NCBI RefSeq assembly: GCF_009725235.1
Contig: NZ_WJFC01000075.1
Span: forward strand, 1-57,239
DNA length: 57,239 bases
Direction: 5' to 3'
Origin: Scytonema sp. UIC 10036
Lineage (GTDB): Bacteria; Cyanobacteriota; Cyanobacteriia; Cyanobacteriales; Nostocaceae
Below, piece after piece: positions 8,039-16,462 of the stretch. The translations under genes were made by a program, and so were the position numbers. The notes beneath the pieces were generated by a model. It was given only the letters and a program-made list of their open reading frames with translations. It ran no database searches and was not told the origin of the DNA. How positions within the stretch are numbered: position 1 is the stretch's first letter; every line of letters begins with the position of its first letter.

Positions 8039-9355
8039 ATGGTGAGCGATGCAACAAATACAACATCTAAAAGTTCTGTATCCTTTAGACAGAAGCGCCG
8101 CCCAGTGTTCGTCTTAGGAATTGCCACAACTCTCGTTATTGGTGGAGCGACAATCTACCAACTTCAGCAGTTTCAAGCCCAAGAATCTAGTAAGCCCCAA
8201 ATACCTCAAGCGATCGCACCTAAAGTCACAAAGGTTGCTGCTTTGGGAAGGCTAGAACCACAGGGAGAAGTCATCAAAGTTTCAGCACCCACATCCTCGC
8301 AAGAAAATCGAGTTGAGCAACTCTTGGTAAAAGAGGGACAACAAGTCAAAGCAGGAGAAGCGATCGCCATTCTTGACAGCAAAGAGCGACTTCAAGCCAG
8401 CTTAATTAGGGCACAAGAACAAGTCAAAATCAAGCAAGCAAACCTTATTAAAGTTCAAGCGGGTGCAAAACAGGGTGAAATTGATGCACAAAAAGCACAG
8501 ATTGACAGACTCAAAGCGCAGTGGGAAGGTGACAAAATAGCTCAAGAAGAAACCATCGCCAGAATCAAAGCGCAATGGGAAGGAGATAAAACAGCACAAA
8601 AAGCAACCATTAGAAAACTAGAAGCAGAACTTAACAATGCTCGATCTGAATACAACCGCTATCAACAGCTCTCGATAGAAGGTGCAATTTCCAAGTCTTC
8701 TTTTGACAGCAAACGCCTGAGCTTAGATACAGCAACACAGCAACTCAACGAAGCCAAAGCAGTTCTAGAGCGCATCAATAGTACGAGTCGCAGACAACTG
8801 AGCGAAGCCCAAGCTGTTCTTTCCCGCATCAATACCACGAGTAGCCGACAAATTAGTGAAGCTCAAGCCACACTGCAAAAGATAGCCGAAGTTCGTCCAG
8901 TTGATATCAACGTGGCAAAAGCAGAAGTCAACGATGCCATAGCAGAAGTGAATCAAGCTAAGAAAAATTTAGAACAAGCCTACGTGCGATCGCCACAAAA
9001 CGGTCAAGTTTTAGATATACACACACGTGCAGGTGAAATCGTATCGGAAGACGGAATTGTTGAAATTGGACAAACAAGCCAAATGTATGTTGTTGTAGAA
9101 GTGTATCAAAGTGATATTAACAAAGTCCGTCAAGGGCAGCAAGTGAGAGTTGTGAGTGATTCTTTACCAGAAGAATTGCTTGGAAAAGTTGATTCAATAG
9201 GGTTACAAGTACGGCGTCAAAGCGTCGTTAACACCGATCCCAGTAGCAATATTGATGCCAGAGTTGTGGAAGTCCATGTACGACTCAATAATGCTTCCAG
9301 CAAAAAAGCTGCTAAGTTAACCAATTTACAAGTCAAGGCGGTGATTGAGATTTGA
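8039..9355 (+). CDS. devB: DevB-type ABC exporter membrane fusion protein
   Basis: A 438-residue periplasmic adaptor (HlyD/RND adaptor superfamily, DevB subfamily). It links an inner-membrane ABC pump to an outer-membrane TolC-type channel. A single membrane span at about residues 23-41 anchors it. Beta-barrel/lipoyl half-motifs flank a long helical hairpin (about 115-310). The hairpin contains two 18-residue internal repeats: KAQWEGDK at 159 and 177, and the INSTSRRQLSEAQAVL-like unit at about 246 and 264, suggesting hairpin length varies by duplication. The stop codon overlaps the devC start. In heterocystous relatives the DevBCA prototype exports heterocyst glycolipids; the TetR-controlled paralogue here may export another substrate. 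Confidence 0.88.
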   Translation: MVSDATNTTSKSSVSFRQKRRPVFVLGIATTLVIGGATIYQLQQFQAQESSKPQIPQAIAPKVTKVAALGRLEPQGEVIKVSAPTSSQENRVEQLLVKEGQQVKAGEAIAILDSKERLQASLIRAQEQVKIKQANLIKVQAGAKQGEIDAQKAQIDRLKAQWEGDKIAQEETIARIKAQWEGDKTAQKATIRKLEAELNNARSEYNRYQQLSIEGAISKSSFDSKRLSLDTATQQLNEAKAVLERINSTSRRQLSEAQAVLSRINTTSSRQISEAQATLQKIAEVRPVDINVAKAEVNDAIAEVNQAKKNLEQAYVRSPQNGQVLDIHTRAGEIVSEDGIVEIGQTSQMYVVVEVYQSDINKVRQGQQVRVVSDSLPEELLGKVDSIGLQVRRQSVVNTDPSSNIDARVVEVHVRLNNASSKKAAKLTNLQVKAVIEI

Positions 9356-10527
9356 TCGGATTCATCCAACAATTACAACGACGAACCCCTCTAGGATGGC
9401 TACAACTGAGCCGCGAAAAAAGCCGTCTGCTGGTAGCATTATCAGGTATTGCCTTTGCTGATGTTCTTATGTTCATGCAGCTGGGTTTTCAAAGTGCTTT
9501 GTATGACAGTAATACACGCCTCAACCGAGTTTTGGATGCAGATATTGTTTTAATCAGCCCAAAAGCTCGTAATATGCAAAACTTGTCTACATTTTCCCGG
9601 CGGCGATTGTACCAAGCATCTTCTGTTTCAGGAGTGAAAGCCGCAGAAGCAATGTACGTTAACGTCATTACTTGGAAAAATCCTCAAACTCGCAGCGAAA
9701 CATCAATTCAGGTTATGGGTATCAATCCCGACCATTCGGCTTTTAAGCTACCAGAAGTCAACCAACAGTTAGATAAGATAAAGCTGACAGATAATTTTTT
9801 ATTCGATCGCGATACCAAAGGAGAGTATAAAGAAGCCATTGCCAAAATTGAACAAGGTAAAACGGTAACAACTGAAATAGAAAATCGCACCATTACACTT
9901 GCTGGCTTATTCAAAATAGGAAGTTCCTTTGGGGCTGATGGGAACCTCATTACCAGCGATCAAAACTTTTTACGATTATTTCCCAGACGAGAAGCAGTAA
10001 GTATTAGTCTAGGGTTAATTTATATTGAATCAGGCTACAATCCAAAACAGGTAGCAGAAGCATTACAAAATTACCTACCAGATGATGTCAAAGCCTTAAC
10101 CCACGAAGAATTTATTCAATTCGAGCAAAACTTTTGGCAAACAGAAAGCCCCATTGGCTTCATCTTTGGATTGGGAGTATCAATGGGGTTTATAGTCGGC
10201 ATTATTATTGTGTATCAAGTCCTTTCCACAGATGTAAATGCCCATATTAAAGAATACGCTACCTTCAAAGCAATGGGATATCAAAATCTCTACTTACTAG
10301 GAGTCATCTTTGAAGAAGTCATTATTCTAGCATTTCTAGGCTTTATCCCAGGAGCCATAGTACCCCTTGGTCTTTACTCTCTAACCAGAAATGCCACTAA
10401 CTTACCCATATACATGACCCTAACACGAGCTGTATTAGTCCTCATCCTAACCATAATTATGTGTCTCATATCAGGAGCGATCGCCACTCGAAAACTGCAA
10501 TCAGCCGATCCAGCAGATATGTTTTAG
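9352..10527 (+). CDS. devC: DevC-type ABC exporter permease
   Basis: A 391-residue permease of the FtsX/MacB type. It has an N-terminal membrane span (about residues 25-45), a large periplasmic domain (about 50-265) and three C-terminal spans (about 270-300, 320-350, 358-380). The DevC subfamily works with DevB and DevA to extrude a lipid or hydrophobic substrate. The start is TTG at 9352, overlapping the devB stop in TTGA, which indicates translational coupling. The 99-base gap to devA is filled with heptamer repeats. Confidence 0.88.
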   Translation: MIGFIQQLQRRTPLGWLQLSREKSRLLVALSGIAFADVLMFMQLGFQSALYDSNTRLNRVLDADIVLISPKARNMQNLSTFSRRRLYQASSVSGVKAAEAMYVNVITWKNPQTRSETSIQVMGINPDHSAFKLPEVNQQLDKIKLTDNFLFDRDTKGEYKEAIAKIEQGKTVTTEIENRTITLAGLFKIGSSFGADGNLITSDQNFLRLFPRREAVSISLGLIYIESGYNPKQVAEALQNYLPDDVKALTHEEFIQFEQNFWQTESPIGFIFGLGVSMGFIVGIIIVYQVLSTDVNAHIKEYATFKAMGYQNLYLLGVIFEEVIILAFLGFIPGAIVPLGLYSLTRNATNLPIYMTLTRAVLVLILTIIMCLISGAIATRKLQSADPADMF

Positions 10528-10625
10528 CTAATAGCTAATGGCTAATGGCTAATGGCTAATGGCTAACAACTAACAACTAACCACTAACCACTAACAACTA
10601 ACAACTAACCACTAACAACTAACAT
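10528..10625. repeat. Heptanucleotide tandem repeats inside devBCA
   Basis: TAATGGC-type units (about 10530-10566) pass into CTAACAA/CTAACCA heptamers (to about 10623), ending a few bases before the devA ATG. The array separates devC from devA in an otherwise coupled operon, and devA therefore has no clear Shine-Dalgarno sequence. Confidence 0.8.
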
Positions 10626-10626
10626 T

Positions 10627-11316
10627 ATGAAACCAGTCATCTCCATTAAAAATCTCAACCATTATTTTGGTCACGGTCAACTCCGCAAACAAGTCTTATT
10701 CGACATTAACTTAGAAATCAACCCAGGTGAAATTGTGATTATGACAGGTCCCTCAGGATCTGGAAAAACAACTCTTTTGACACTTGTAGGAGGACTGCGT
10801 TCCGCTCAAGTTGGCAGTATGCGTGTTTTAGAACGAGAATTATGCGGTGCAAGTGCGAGAGAACTGACATTAGCAAGGCGCAACAATGGTTATATCTTTC
10901 AAGCCCACAATCTCCACGGTAGCCTCACAGCATTGCAGAACGTCAAAATGGGTTTGGAACTGCATGAAAATGTAACTTCCGAACAAATGACCAGTCGTGC
11001 GATCGCGATGCTAGAACAAGTAGGATTGGGTCAGCGAATCAATTACTATCCCGATGACCTTTCAGGAGGGCAAAAACAAAGAGTCGCCATAGCACGCGCC
11101 CTAGTAGCAGAACCTAAAATTGTGCTAGCTGACGAACCAACCGCAGCACTAGATAAAAAATCCGGTCGCGACGTTGTAGAACTCATGCAACATCTTGCCA
11201 AAGAAAAGAATTGTACCATTTTGTTAGTCACCCATGACAATCGCATTCTTGATATAGCCGATCGCATTGTTTACATGGAAGATGGTCGGTTAGCGGTTAA
11301 GCAGGAAGCAAAATAA
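10627..11316 (+). CDS. devA: DevA-type ABC exporter ATPase
   Basis: A 229-residue ATP-binding subunit that powers the DevBC exporter. It shows Walker A GPSGSGKTT, the signature LSGGQKQR, Walker B VLADEPT and the switch His in VTHD. The sequence matches the MacB/LolD-like class that pairs with FtsX-fold permeases. It completes the devB-devC-devA order. All catalytic motifs are intact. Confidence 0.92.
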   Translation: MKPVISIKNLNHYFGHGQLRKQVLFDINLEINPGEIVIMTGPSGSGKTTLLTLVGGLRSAQVGSMRVLERELCGASARELTLARRNNGYIFQAHNLHGSLTALQNVKMGLELHENVTSEQMTSRAIAMLEQVGLGQRINYYPDDLSGGQKQRVAIARALVAEPKIVLADEPTAALDKKSGRDVVELMQHLAKEKNCTILLVTHDNRILDIADRIVYMEDGRLAVKQEAK

Positions 11317-11322
11317 TTAGAT

Positions 11323-11463
11323 ATGGGAATCCTGTTTTTGGACTTTGGACAAATGAGACACATTCAAGAGATTAGCGGTCACACGGATGTGAGCGTGTTG
11401 CAACGATATCTAGAAGTTACTGACGAGCAGAAAAAAGCAGCCGTGTCCGCAATCAAATTTTGA
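11323..11463 (+). pseudogene. C-terminal remnant of a tyrosine recombinase
   Basis: The 46-codon frame from 11323 to the TGA at 11461-11463 reads IQEISGHTDVSVLQRYLEVT in its middle, followed by DEQKKAAVSA. This matches the last catalytic box of XerC/D-like phage integrases: GH(T)D in place of the usual GHSS, and the nucleophile Tyr in LQRYLEVT. The rest of the recombinase (about 250 residues, including the catalytic Arg boxes) is absent, so this is a decayed fragment. It marks a past mobile-element insertion next to devA. Confidence 0.6.
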
Positions 11464-11507
11464 TATTTTTACAGTTCAAAAGTACTATAGAAATTATGAG
11501 TTAACTT

Positions 11508-11900
11508 TCATACCAATCCATCAAAACTATTACTATTTCTATTTTGCATTTCTTTAATAGTCTGTTTAATCTCATCTAAAATTACCTGTTGCTGCTCTCG
11601 TTCTTGCCGTGCAATTTCAGCGAATTTTCGGGCTTCTTCAGCGAATTTTCGGGCTTCTTCAGCGAATTCTCGTGCTTTCTCTTTTTCTTGCCGCACTTCT
11701 TCACTAAGCTGCCTATACTTTTCCTCTGACTGACGATCTTTTTCTGCTGATTGTCGTTGCTCTTCTTGAAATTGCCTAACTTTTTCAGCAGATTGCCTAA
11801 CTTCTTCAGAAGATTGTCTGACTTCTTCTGAAATTTCTTGTTGCTCCTTATCAGCACTCTCAGTATTAGGCAGATGTTTGTTCGATAAATTTTCAGTCAT
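11508..11900 (-). CDS. Small heptad-repeat coiled-coil protein
   Basis: A 130-residue hydrophilic protein, function unknown. From about residue 22 to 100 it consists of about eleven near-perfect seven-residue repeats of the form xxEExRQ (for example SEEVRQS, SAEKVRQ, FAEEARK), predicting one long charged coiled coil. The N-terminus (MTENLSNKHL) and the C-terminal ~20 residues are non-repetitive. No signal peptide or membrane span. Repetitive DNA can produce chance open frames, but the ordered heptads and the distinct ends favour a real gene. Confidence 0.5.
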   Translation of the reverse strand: MTENLSNKHLPNTESADKEQQEISEEVRQSSEEVRQSAEKVRQFQEEQRQSAEKDRQSEEKYRQLSEEVRQEKEKAREFAEEARKFAEEARKFAEIARQEREQQQVILDEIKQTIKEMQNRNSNSFDGLV

Positions 11901-12030
11901 ATCAGGTCAACTTTTCATTCTTCAATCAAGGATATCGCACAATCCCAATCCCAACTTCTGGGGATAGCGATCGCTACTGGACGAATTGAGGCTTGGCTTC
12001 AACAGAAATGGAAATCAGCTATAGTAGATT

Positions 12031-12255
12031 TTACGAGTTTGGGTAATAGACAATATTTCCATAATCACCCACAGCTATAACTTCATCATTTTCACTCCAA
12101 TTGTTATTTATTTTGACATAATCAAATTTTTCTTTCAATTCTTCTTGAGAGTAAGATTCTAAACTCTTAGCCCAAGGCATCCCAAAATTAAATGGAAGTG
12201 GAATAGTTGACTCCACTTTTTTAGTAGTATTTATAAACTTGTAATACTGTCCCAT
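12031..12255 (-). CDS. Small hypothetical protein (MGQYYKF type)
   Basis: A 74-residue protein of unknown function beginning MGQYYKFINTTKK, with a DEVIAVGDYGNIVYY segment near the C-terminus. The aromatic-rich start and the GDYGN turn look like a small conserved bacterial family, possibly bacteriocin-immunity or contact-system-like orphan proteins, but I cannot name one. No signal peptide. It is preceded by a 256-bp stretch leading to a pseudogene. Confidence 0.5.
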   Translation of the reverse strand: MGQYYKFINTTKKVESTIPLPFNFGMPWAKSLESYSQEELKEKFDYVKINNNWSENDEVIAVGDYGNIVYYPNS

Positions 12256-12360
12256 ATGTTACCTACCACTGCTCCCTAAAAATGATATCCACTGTATTAG
12301 AGTATCGCCTAGCTTGGAAGACGTTTATTTTTTTATGCAACAGTATTTTACGTCTGATGA

Positions 12361-12830
12361 GGGCAATCTGAGTGTCAAGACAGCGATCGTACAGTAGGTG
12401 TTAGCACTCAGGAGTTGTACAATACGCCAATGTTTCCCCTAACTCACCTGTTAGTTCAGCAAGCCGCTTCTTTGTATGCGGATCTCTTTAAGTTGGTGAT
12501 TGTCTTTTTAGGTGGTGAAATGGTTTGGCACGATCAAACGCCCTGATAGAAAGTATGAAGTGAAGCTGACTGTGTTAGCGGAGAAACTGCGTTTTGATGA
12601 AAAAGGGCATATGCATACGATCGCAATGGATGAAAAGATTGATATTGGTGTCTTGGGAAAGAACGGTGAGATTCTCTATCGGCAAAAACACAGATTAAAG
12701 ACTGGGGAAAATACTATAACAGTTTTGGTAGATACAGAGCCTAAAATAGTTGGTGTCGATCCGTTGAATATGTTAGTCAACCGGGTTCCAGACAGCAATA
12801 TGATTTCAGTTATAGCCTTTCTCAGTCTAA
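12361..12830 (+). pseudogene. Remnant of ABC-2 permease / M1 aminopeptidase fusion
   Basis: Two pieces in different frames resemble one large protein family (ABC-2 type membrane domain fused to an M1 metallopeptidase, usually ~1200 residues). Frame 1, about 12361-12549, gives a membrane-domain stretch (NTPMFPLTHLL ... YADLFKLVIVFLGGEMVW). Frame 2, from about 12512, gives the family's C-terminal beta domain (KIDIGVLGKNGEILY, then GENTITVLVDTEPKIVGVDP and LNMLVNRVPDSN). The peptidase domain, including HExxH, is missing. A large internal deletion plus frameshift explains this. Its 3' end runs into a palindromic repeat. Confidence 0.6.
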
Positions 12831-12895
12831 TGAGGTACACCCCCCTTTCATCCCCCCTTACTAAGGGGGGACAGAGGGGGGTATTTTGTACCTCA
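12831..12895. repeat. 65-bp palindromic element with 9-bp inverted ends
   Basis: TGAGGTACA (12831-12839) and TGTACCTCA (12887-12895) bracket nested C-runs and G-runs (CCCCCCTTACTAAGGGGGG in the centre). This is the best-delimited copy of the window's C-run/G-run repeat family and looks like a miniature palindromic element. It adjoins the 3' end of the M1-fusion remnant. Confidence 0.65.
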
Positions 12896-12961
12896 CCAAG
12901 TTGAAATTTGCTGTAAGTAAGTTCTCATTTTTCTAGATTTGATACTTATTAGGTGATACCA

Positions 12962-13390
12962 ATGAAACTAAAGATTCTTTCAACTGCTGCATCCTTTTTC
13001 ATAATGGGTTTAGTGACAACTTCTGCTCTTAAAGCACAAACACCCCCAGCCAGGACATATACCCCTGGTGACTGGCAACCTGTGGCACGAGTTGCTAGCC
13101 CCAAAGCCCCTGTGGAACTCCAATTAGTCAATAAAACAGGATTAATGTTGGAATATGGTTTAACAGACCTAGGTTTTAATGGGAAGTTACCTCCTGGAAG
13201 CAACACTGTACGTAAAGGTGTTATTCTTCCTGATTTCCTCTTAATTAATGCGATGGAACCACTGGTAAGATTAAACTATGACGTTACAGTGAATGGCAAT
13301 GTCGTAACTGTGGCAATTCGACAAGCAGGATCGGGTGCGGGAGATACAACAATCAACTTGCAGCAAACAGGCGGGATTTACGTTTACTAA
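12962..13390 (+). CDS. Secreted hypothetical protein
   Basis: A 142-residue exported protein of unknown function. Residues 1-27 are a signal peptide ending near ALKA-QT. The mature part is beta-rich: ELQLVNKTGLMLEYGLTD, then GKLPPGSN, with a C-terminal GGIYVY, resembling small periplasmic proteins with an immunoglobulin-like fold. The ATG at 12962 is preferred over the GTG at 12953 because AGGTGA (12951-12956) then lies five bases upstream. It has no obvious operon partner. Confidence 0.65.
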   Translation: MKLKILSTAASFFIMGLVTTSALKAQTPPARTYTPGDWQPVARVASPKAPVELQLVNKTGLMLEYGLTDLGFNGKLPPGSNTVRKGVILPDFLLINAMEPLVRLNYDVTVNGNVVTVAIRQAGSGAGDTTINLQQTGGIYVY

Positions 13391-13795
13391 ATATTAGTTA
13401 TAGGGATGAGAGATTGGGGATTTTTAGTTGTTAGTTCTTGCAACTACAACACCCTAATATGTCATCCCTTAGGTAGAAGGAACTATGCTTATCACACCTT
13501 AATAGGAAATGTTCACCCAATTTACCTAATTCCAGGTCTCATCGATCTTACTTACGCAATTCTATTTAGTTGGTTTCTCTATTCGTATCAAAGAGCGATC
13601 GCAGGTTCTGAAGTAGTCATTTAATTTTTTTAAATTCATTCGGCAAAGTTGTGCTATAGCTTTCTTCACTGTAAATCTACGGAGATAGATAGTTAATAAT
13701 AATGTATTGACTTCGGATGGAAGACAACTTTTAAAACCAAGTGTTATGCTTTGGGTTATCCATCATTAACCCCACCCGTTGGTTAGTTTAAGACA
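13391..13795. other. Intergenic region, nothing firm
   Basis: A 72-codon frame at 13406-13624 has a hydrophobic end but no family resemblance and no ribosome binding site, and it is not called. No hairpin of note was seen. Confidence 0.4.
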
Positions 13796-14392
13796 GTGTC
13801 TAGCCCAAAGTTAGTAAAAATTCCGCAACACTTGGCAGAGGAACAAATGCAACAAGAGCGAATGCATGATGTTCTTCTGTTGCTCAATCATTTAGCTAAA
13901 AATGAGGAAGCCACCGTAAAGCTTATATTGGATGCTCTGTACGATGTGGTTTCAGTGAACTTAATTAACAAAAAGCTTCGGAATCGCTCTCTCAACTCCG
14001 TAGCAAAATCAGTTGCGAGAATGTCCAAACCAGTCTTTAAAATCTTTGCACTGCGTTGGTTTCAAAAAAATTGTCCCCAATTGATTGCTGAGTGGCTGTA
14101 CTTACAAGCAACTTTCACAGTTGTACAACCGCAACCTGTTCCTACACCCATAGTTCCAGAAGCCCAACTAGATTCCTTACCAAAAATAGACAATACTAGT
14201 CAAGACGAGATTAAGCGTCTCCGTTCAGAGGTAAGATGTCTGGCTGGTATATCATTAGGGGCATTTTTTGCTCTTGGTACCACTGTCATGTGGAGTAACC
14301 CTCAAGTGAGGACAATCTATTCTCAATCCACTTCTTCCCTCGGTATGTGCCTTCCAACAGATGTCAAGAGCTTTGATAGTCCCGCAAGATAA
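13796..14392 (+). CDS. Hypothetical protein with C-terminal membrane segment
   Basis: A 198-residue protein of unknown function with a GTG start. Residues 1-110 are mostly helical (LAEEQMQQERMHDVLLLLNHLAK). A proline-rich linker (PQPVPTPIVP) and a short charged helix follow. A hydrophobic segment at about residues 148-168 probably anchors it. It lies directly before the two-gene ABC exporter on the same strand (54-base gap), so it could be expressed with it, but nothing in its sequence links it to transport. Confidence 0.5.
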   Translation: MSSPKLVKIPQHLAEEQMQQERMHDVLLLLNHLAKNEEATVKLILDALYDVVSVNLINKKLRNRSLNSVAKSVARMSKPVFKIFALRWFQKNCPQLIAEWLYLQATFTVVQPQPVPTPIVPEAQLDSLPKIDNTSQDEIKRLRSEVRCLAGISLGAFFALGTTVMWSNPQVRTIYSQSTSSLGMCLPTDVKSFDSPAR

Positions 14393-14446
14393 TCAAAAAC
14401 CAGTAGAACGCGGTTACTCTTAAGACAGAAAAGTCTTGGAGTCAAT

Positions 14447-15355
14447 GTGATTATCTACGACATTCAAAATATAGTTAAAACTTATCCCAGTCAAACCCAA
14501 CCTGCTAACAAGAACATCTCCCTCCAAATTCTTGAAGCGGAAATTTTTGGGATTTTGGGCGATAATGGCGCTGGTAAAAGTACTTTGGTGCGCCAGATGG
14601 TAAATTTACTGGCAAGCGATTCTGGCTCGATTTCTCTACTGGGAAAAAATATTGTTGAGGCTCCCTATTTAGTTCAAATGAATGTAGGTTATATGCCTCA
14701 AGAAAGCGGTGCTCTGAATAATTTAACTGTAGGGGAAGCTTTATACTTTACCTCTCATCTTCGAGGATTAAGTCGCGCTAACGCACAAAAAGAATGCAAT
14801 CATTTGCTGGATTTTTGGCAAATTCGAGAACTACGGCATAAACCAAGTTCGCGTCTGTCTGGCGGGCAAAAGCGACTGTTGCGCTTAGCAGTCGCAATGG
14901 CAGGTTTGCCACCTGTACTTATTCTAGATGAACCAACGAACGATCTCGATCCCCAACGTCGCAAACTTGTTTGGGATAATCTACGTCAAATTAATCAGGA
15001 ACAAGGTACGACGATTATTTTGATTACTCATGACGCGATCGAAGCAGAAAAAGCGATTCAAAGAGTTGGGATTATGCGTGCAGGAGAATTGGTAGCAGTA
15101 GGGCGTCCCAGCGAACTCAAGCAACAAGTGGATCGGATGTTGCGTTTGGAATTATTTTTTTCACCGGACTCTCCGCCAGAGTTGCCACCTAGTTTAACTC
15201 ACATTCCACTAGAACCAGGACATTGGCAGGTGTTATTGGATTGGAGCCAAGTTACTTCAACTCTTAATAGCCTTAATTTAGATAAGATAGACGACTTTCG
15301 ACTTTACTCAGCAACTCTAGAAGATTTATACCTGCACTATGCCACCAAAGCGTAA
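14447..15355 (+). CDS. ABC exporter ATP-binding protein
   Basis: A 302-residue ATPase of the ABC-2 (drug/antibiotic/polysaccharide exporter) class. It has Walker A GDNGAGKST at about residue 38-46, signature LSGGQKRL, Walker B LILDEPTNDLD and switch His in LITHD. The C-terminal ~70 residues form the accessory domain usual for this group. The GTG start overlaps an out-of-frame ATG two bases upstream. It overlaps the next gene by 17 bases, and the two surely form one transporter. The substrate is unknown. Confidence 0.88.
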   Translation: MIIYDIQNIVKTYPSQTQPANKNISLQILEAEIFGILGDNGAGKSTLVRQMVNLLASDSGSISLLGKNIVEAPYLVQMNVGYMPQESGALNNLTVGEALYFTSHLRGLSRANAQKECNHLLDFWQIRELRHKPSSRLSGGQKRLLRLAVAMAGLPPVLILDEPTNDLDPQRRKLVWDNLRQINQEQGTTIILITHDAIEAEKAIQRVGIMRAGELVAVGRPSELKQQVDRMLRLELFFSPDSPPELPPSLTHIPLEPGHWQVLLDWSQVTSTLNSLNLDKIDDFRLYSATLEDLYLHYATKA

Positions 15356-16100
15356 TCCCTCTCTATTTGTACAAATTTTGGACTTATTTCTAATGGAACT
15401 GACCAACTGGCGTTGGTCTTGGCCAACAATAATTCTTAATAGTACAGTCACTCCCATACTCGGAATTGTTGCTCTTGGTAGCTTTGCCCAAGGTACGGGA
15501 CAGGAAGCACAGGTATATATTTTGATAGGTAATCTCGTTATGTCCCTCATGTTCGGTAATTTGGGCAATGTATCGTCTCGATTTACCTACATGAGATTTG
15601 CAGGAACTTTGGACTATTATGCAACATTACCCATTCGCCGCGAAGCTCTGATTTTAGCAACTGTTGTGTCGTTCTTCCTGCTATCGCTACCATCATTGTT
15701 AGTAAGTCTTGGATTTGGTGTTTTTTACCTTCAACTTCCTCTGAAATTCAACCCACTCGTTCTGCTTGTGATTCCCCTGTGCGTGTTACCTTTGTCAGGT
15801 GTTGGTGCAATTATAGGAACATATGTTCGCACTCCAGAAGAAAGCGGTTCTTTGAGTTTGCTGTTCACAATGGTTATGTTATTTATTGGCCCCGTGCTAA
15901 TTCCAGCAAGTCGTTTACCAGAGATTGTGCTGCTTTTAGGACATTTAAGCCCTGCAACCTATGCTGCTGATGCTTTGAGGCAAACTCTTCTTCCAACCGA
16001 TATAACTCAAAAATTGCTTATAGATATAGTTGTTTTGCTAGGCTTTTCGCTCTTCACCTTTTACTTGGTAGGACGAAAGGTAAATTGGCGACAGCAGTAG
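15339..16100 (+). CDS. ABC-2 type transporter permease
   Basis: A 253-residue membrane protein with about six spans (first near residues 25-45, last near 225-245). It shows the ABC-2 membrane family features: FAGTLDYYATLPIRREALI before the third span and a GPVLIPASRLPEIV-type segment before the last helices. It pairs with the overlapping upstream ATPase to make a homodimeric exporter. No regulator is adjacent. Confidence 0.85.
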   Translation: MPPKRNPSLFVQILDLFLMELTNWRWSWPTIILNSTVTPILGIVALGSFAQGTGQEAQVYILIGNLVMSLMFGNLGNVSSRFTYMRFAGTLDYYATLPIRREALILATVVSFFLLSLPSLLVSLGFGVFYLQLPLKFNPLVLLVIPLCVLPLSGVGAIIGTYVRTPEESGSLSLLFTMVMLFIGPVLIPASRLPEIVLLLGHLSPATYAADALRQTLLPTDITQKLLIDIVVLLGFSLFTFYLVGRKVNWRQQ

Positions 16101-16385
16101 ATTATACCCACCCTACAGTACCATTTAACTTTAATTGCGACATATTGAAATTCTGTAAAGATTAGCTATGCTAGTCTCTACATTATCGATTTGTATCATC
16201 ATTTTCGTAAACTGGTATAACAGAATTATTAAAAATAATATGGCTCACTTTAATACTTTAGTCATAATTCCTTCCTGCCAGAATATTACCTATGGATTTA
16301 TGCTCGGAAATGCTAAGCCTTGCCAAGGTGACTCATCAAGTTTTGATTCAAGCAGTAGCAATTCCTCGTGTTTTTTCTCTATGCT

Positions 16386-16447
16386 CTCTGCGTCTGGATC
16401 GGTTAAATAAATTACTTTTAAACCGCAGAGGCGCAGAGTACGCAGAG
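16386..16447. repeat. CGCAGAG dispersed repeat
   Basis: Three closely spaced CGCAGAG copies (16424-16430, 16432-16438, 16441-16447) face a reverse-complement CTCTGCG at 16386-16392. This is a dispersed intergenic repeat common in filamentous cyanobacteria. It lies between the ABC permease and the convergent GDSL esterase gene and may act as a terminator hairpin. Confidence 0.6.
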
Positions 16448-16462
16448 GTAAGAATGAGATTT

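Noticed and set aside
13406..13624. A 72-codon frame after the secreted protein gene
   Set aside because: No ribosome binding site, no homologous pattern and mixed composition; not convincing.
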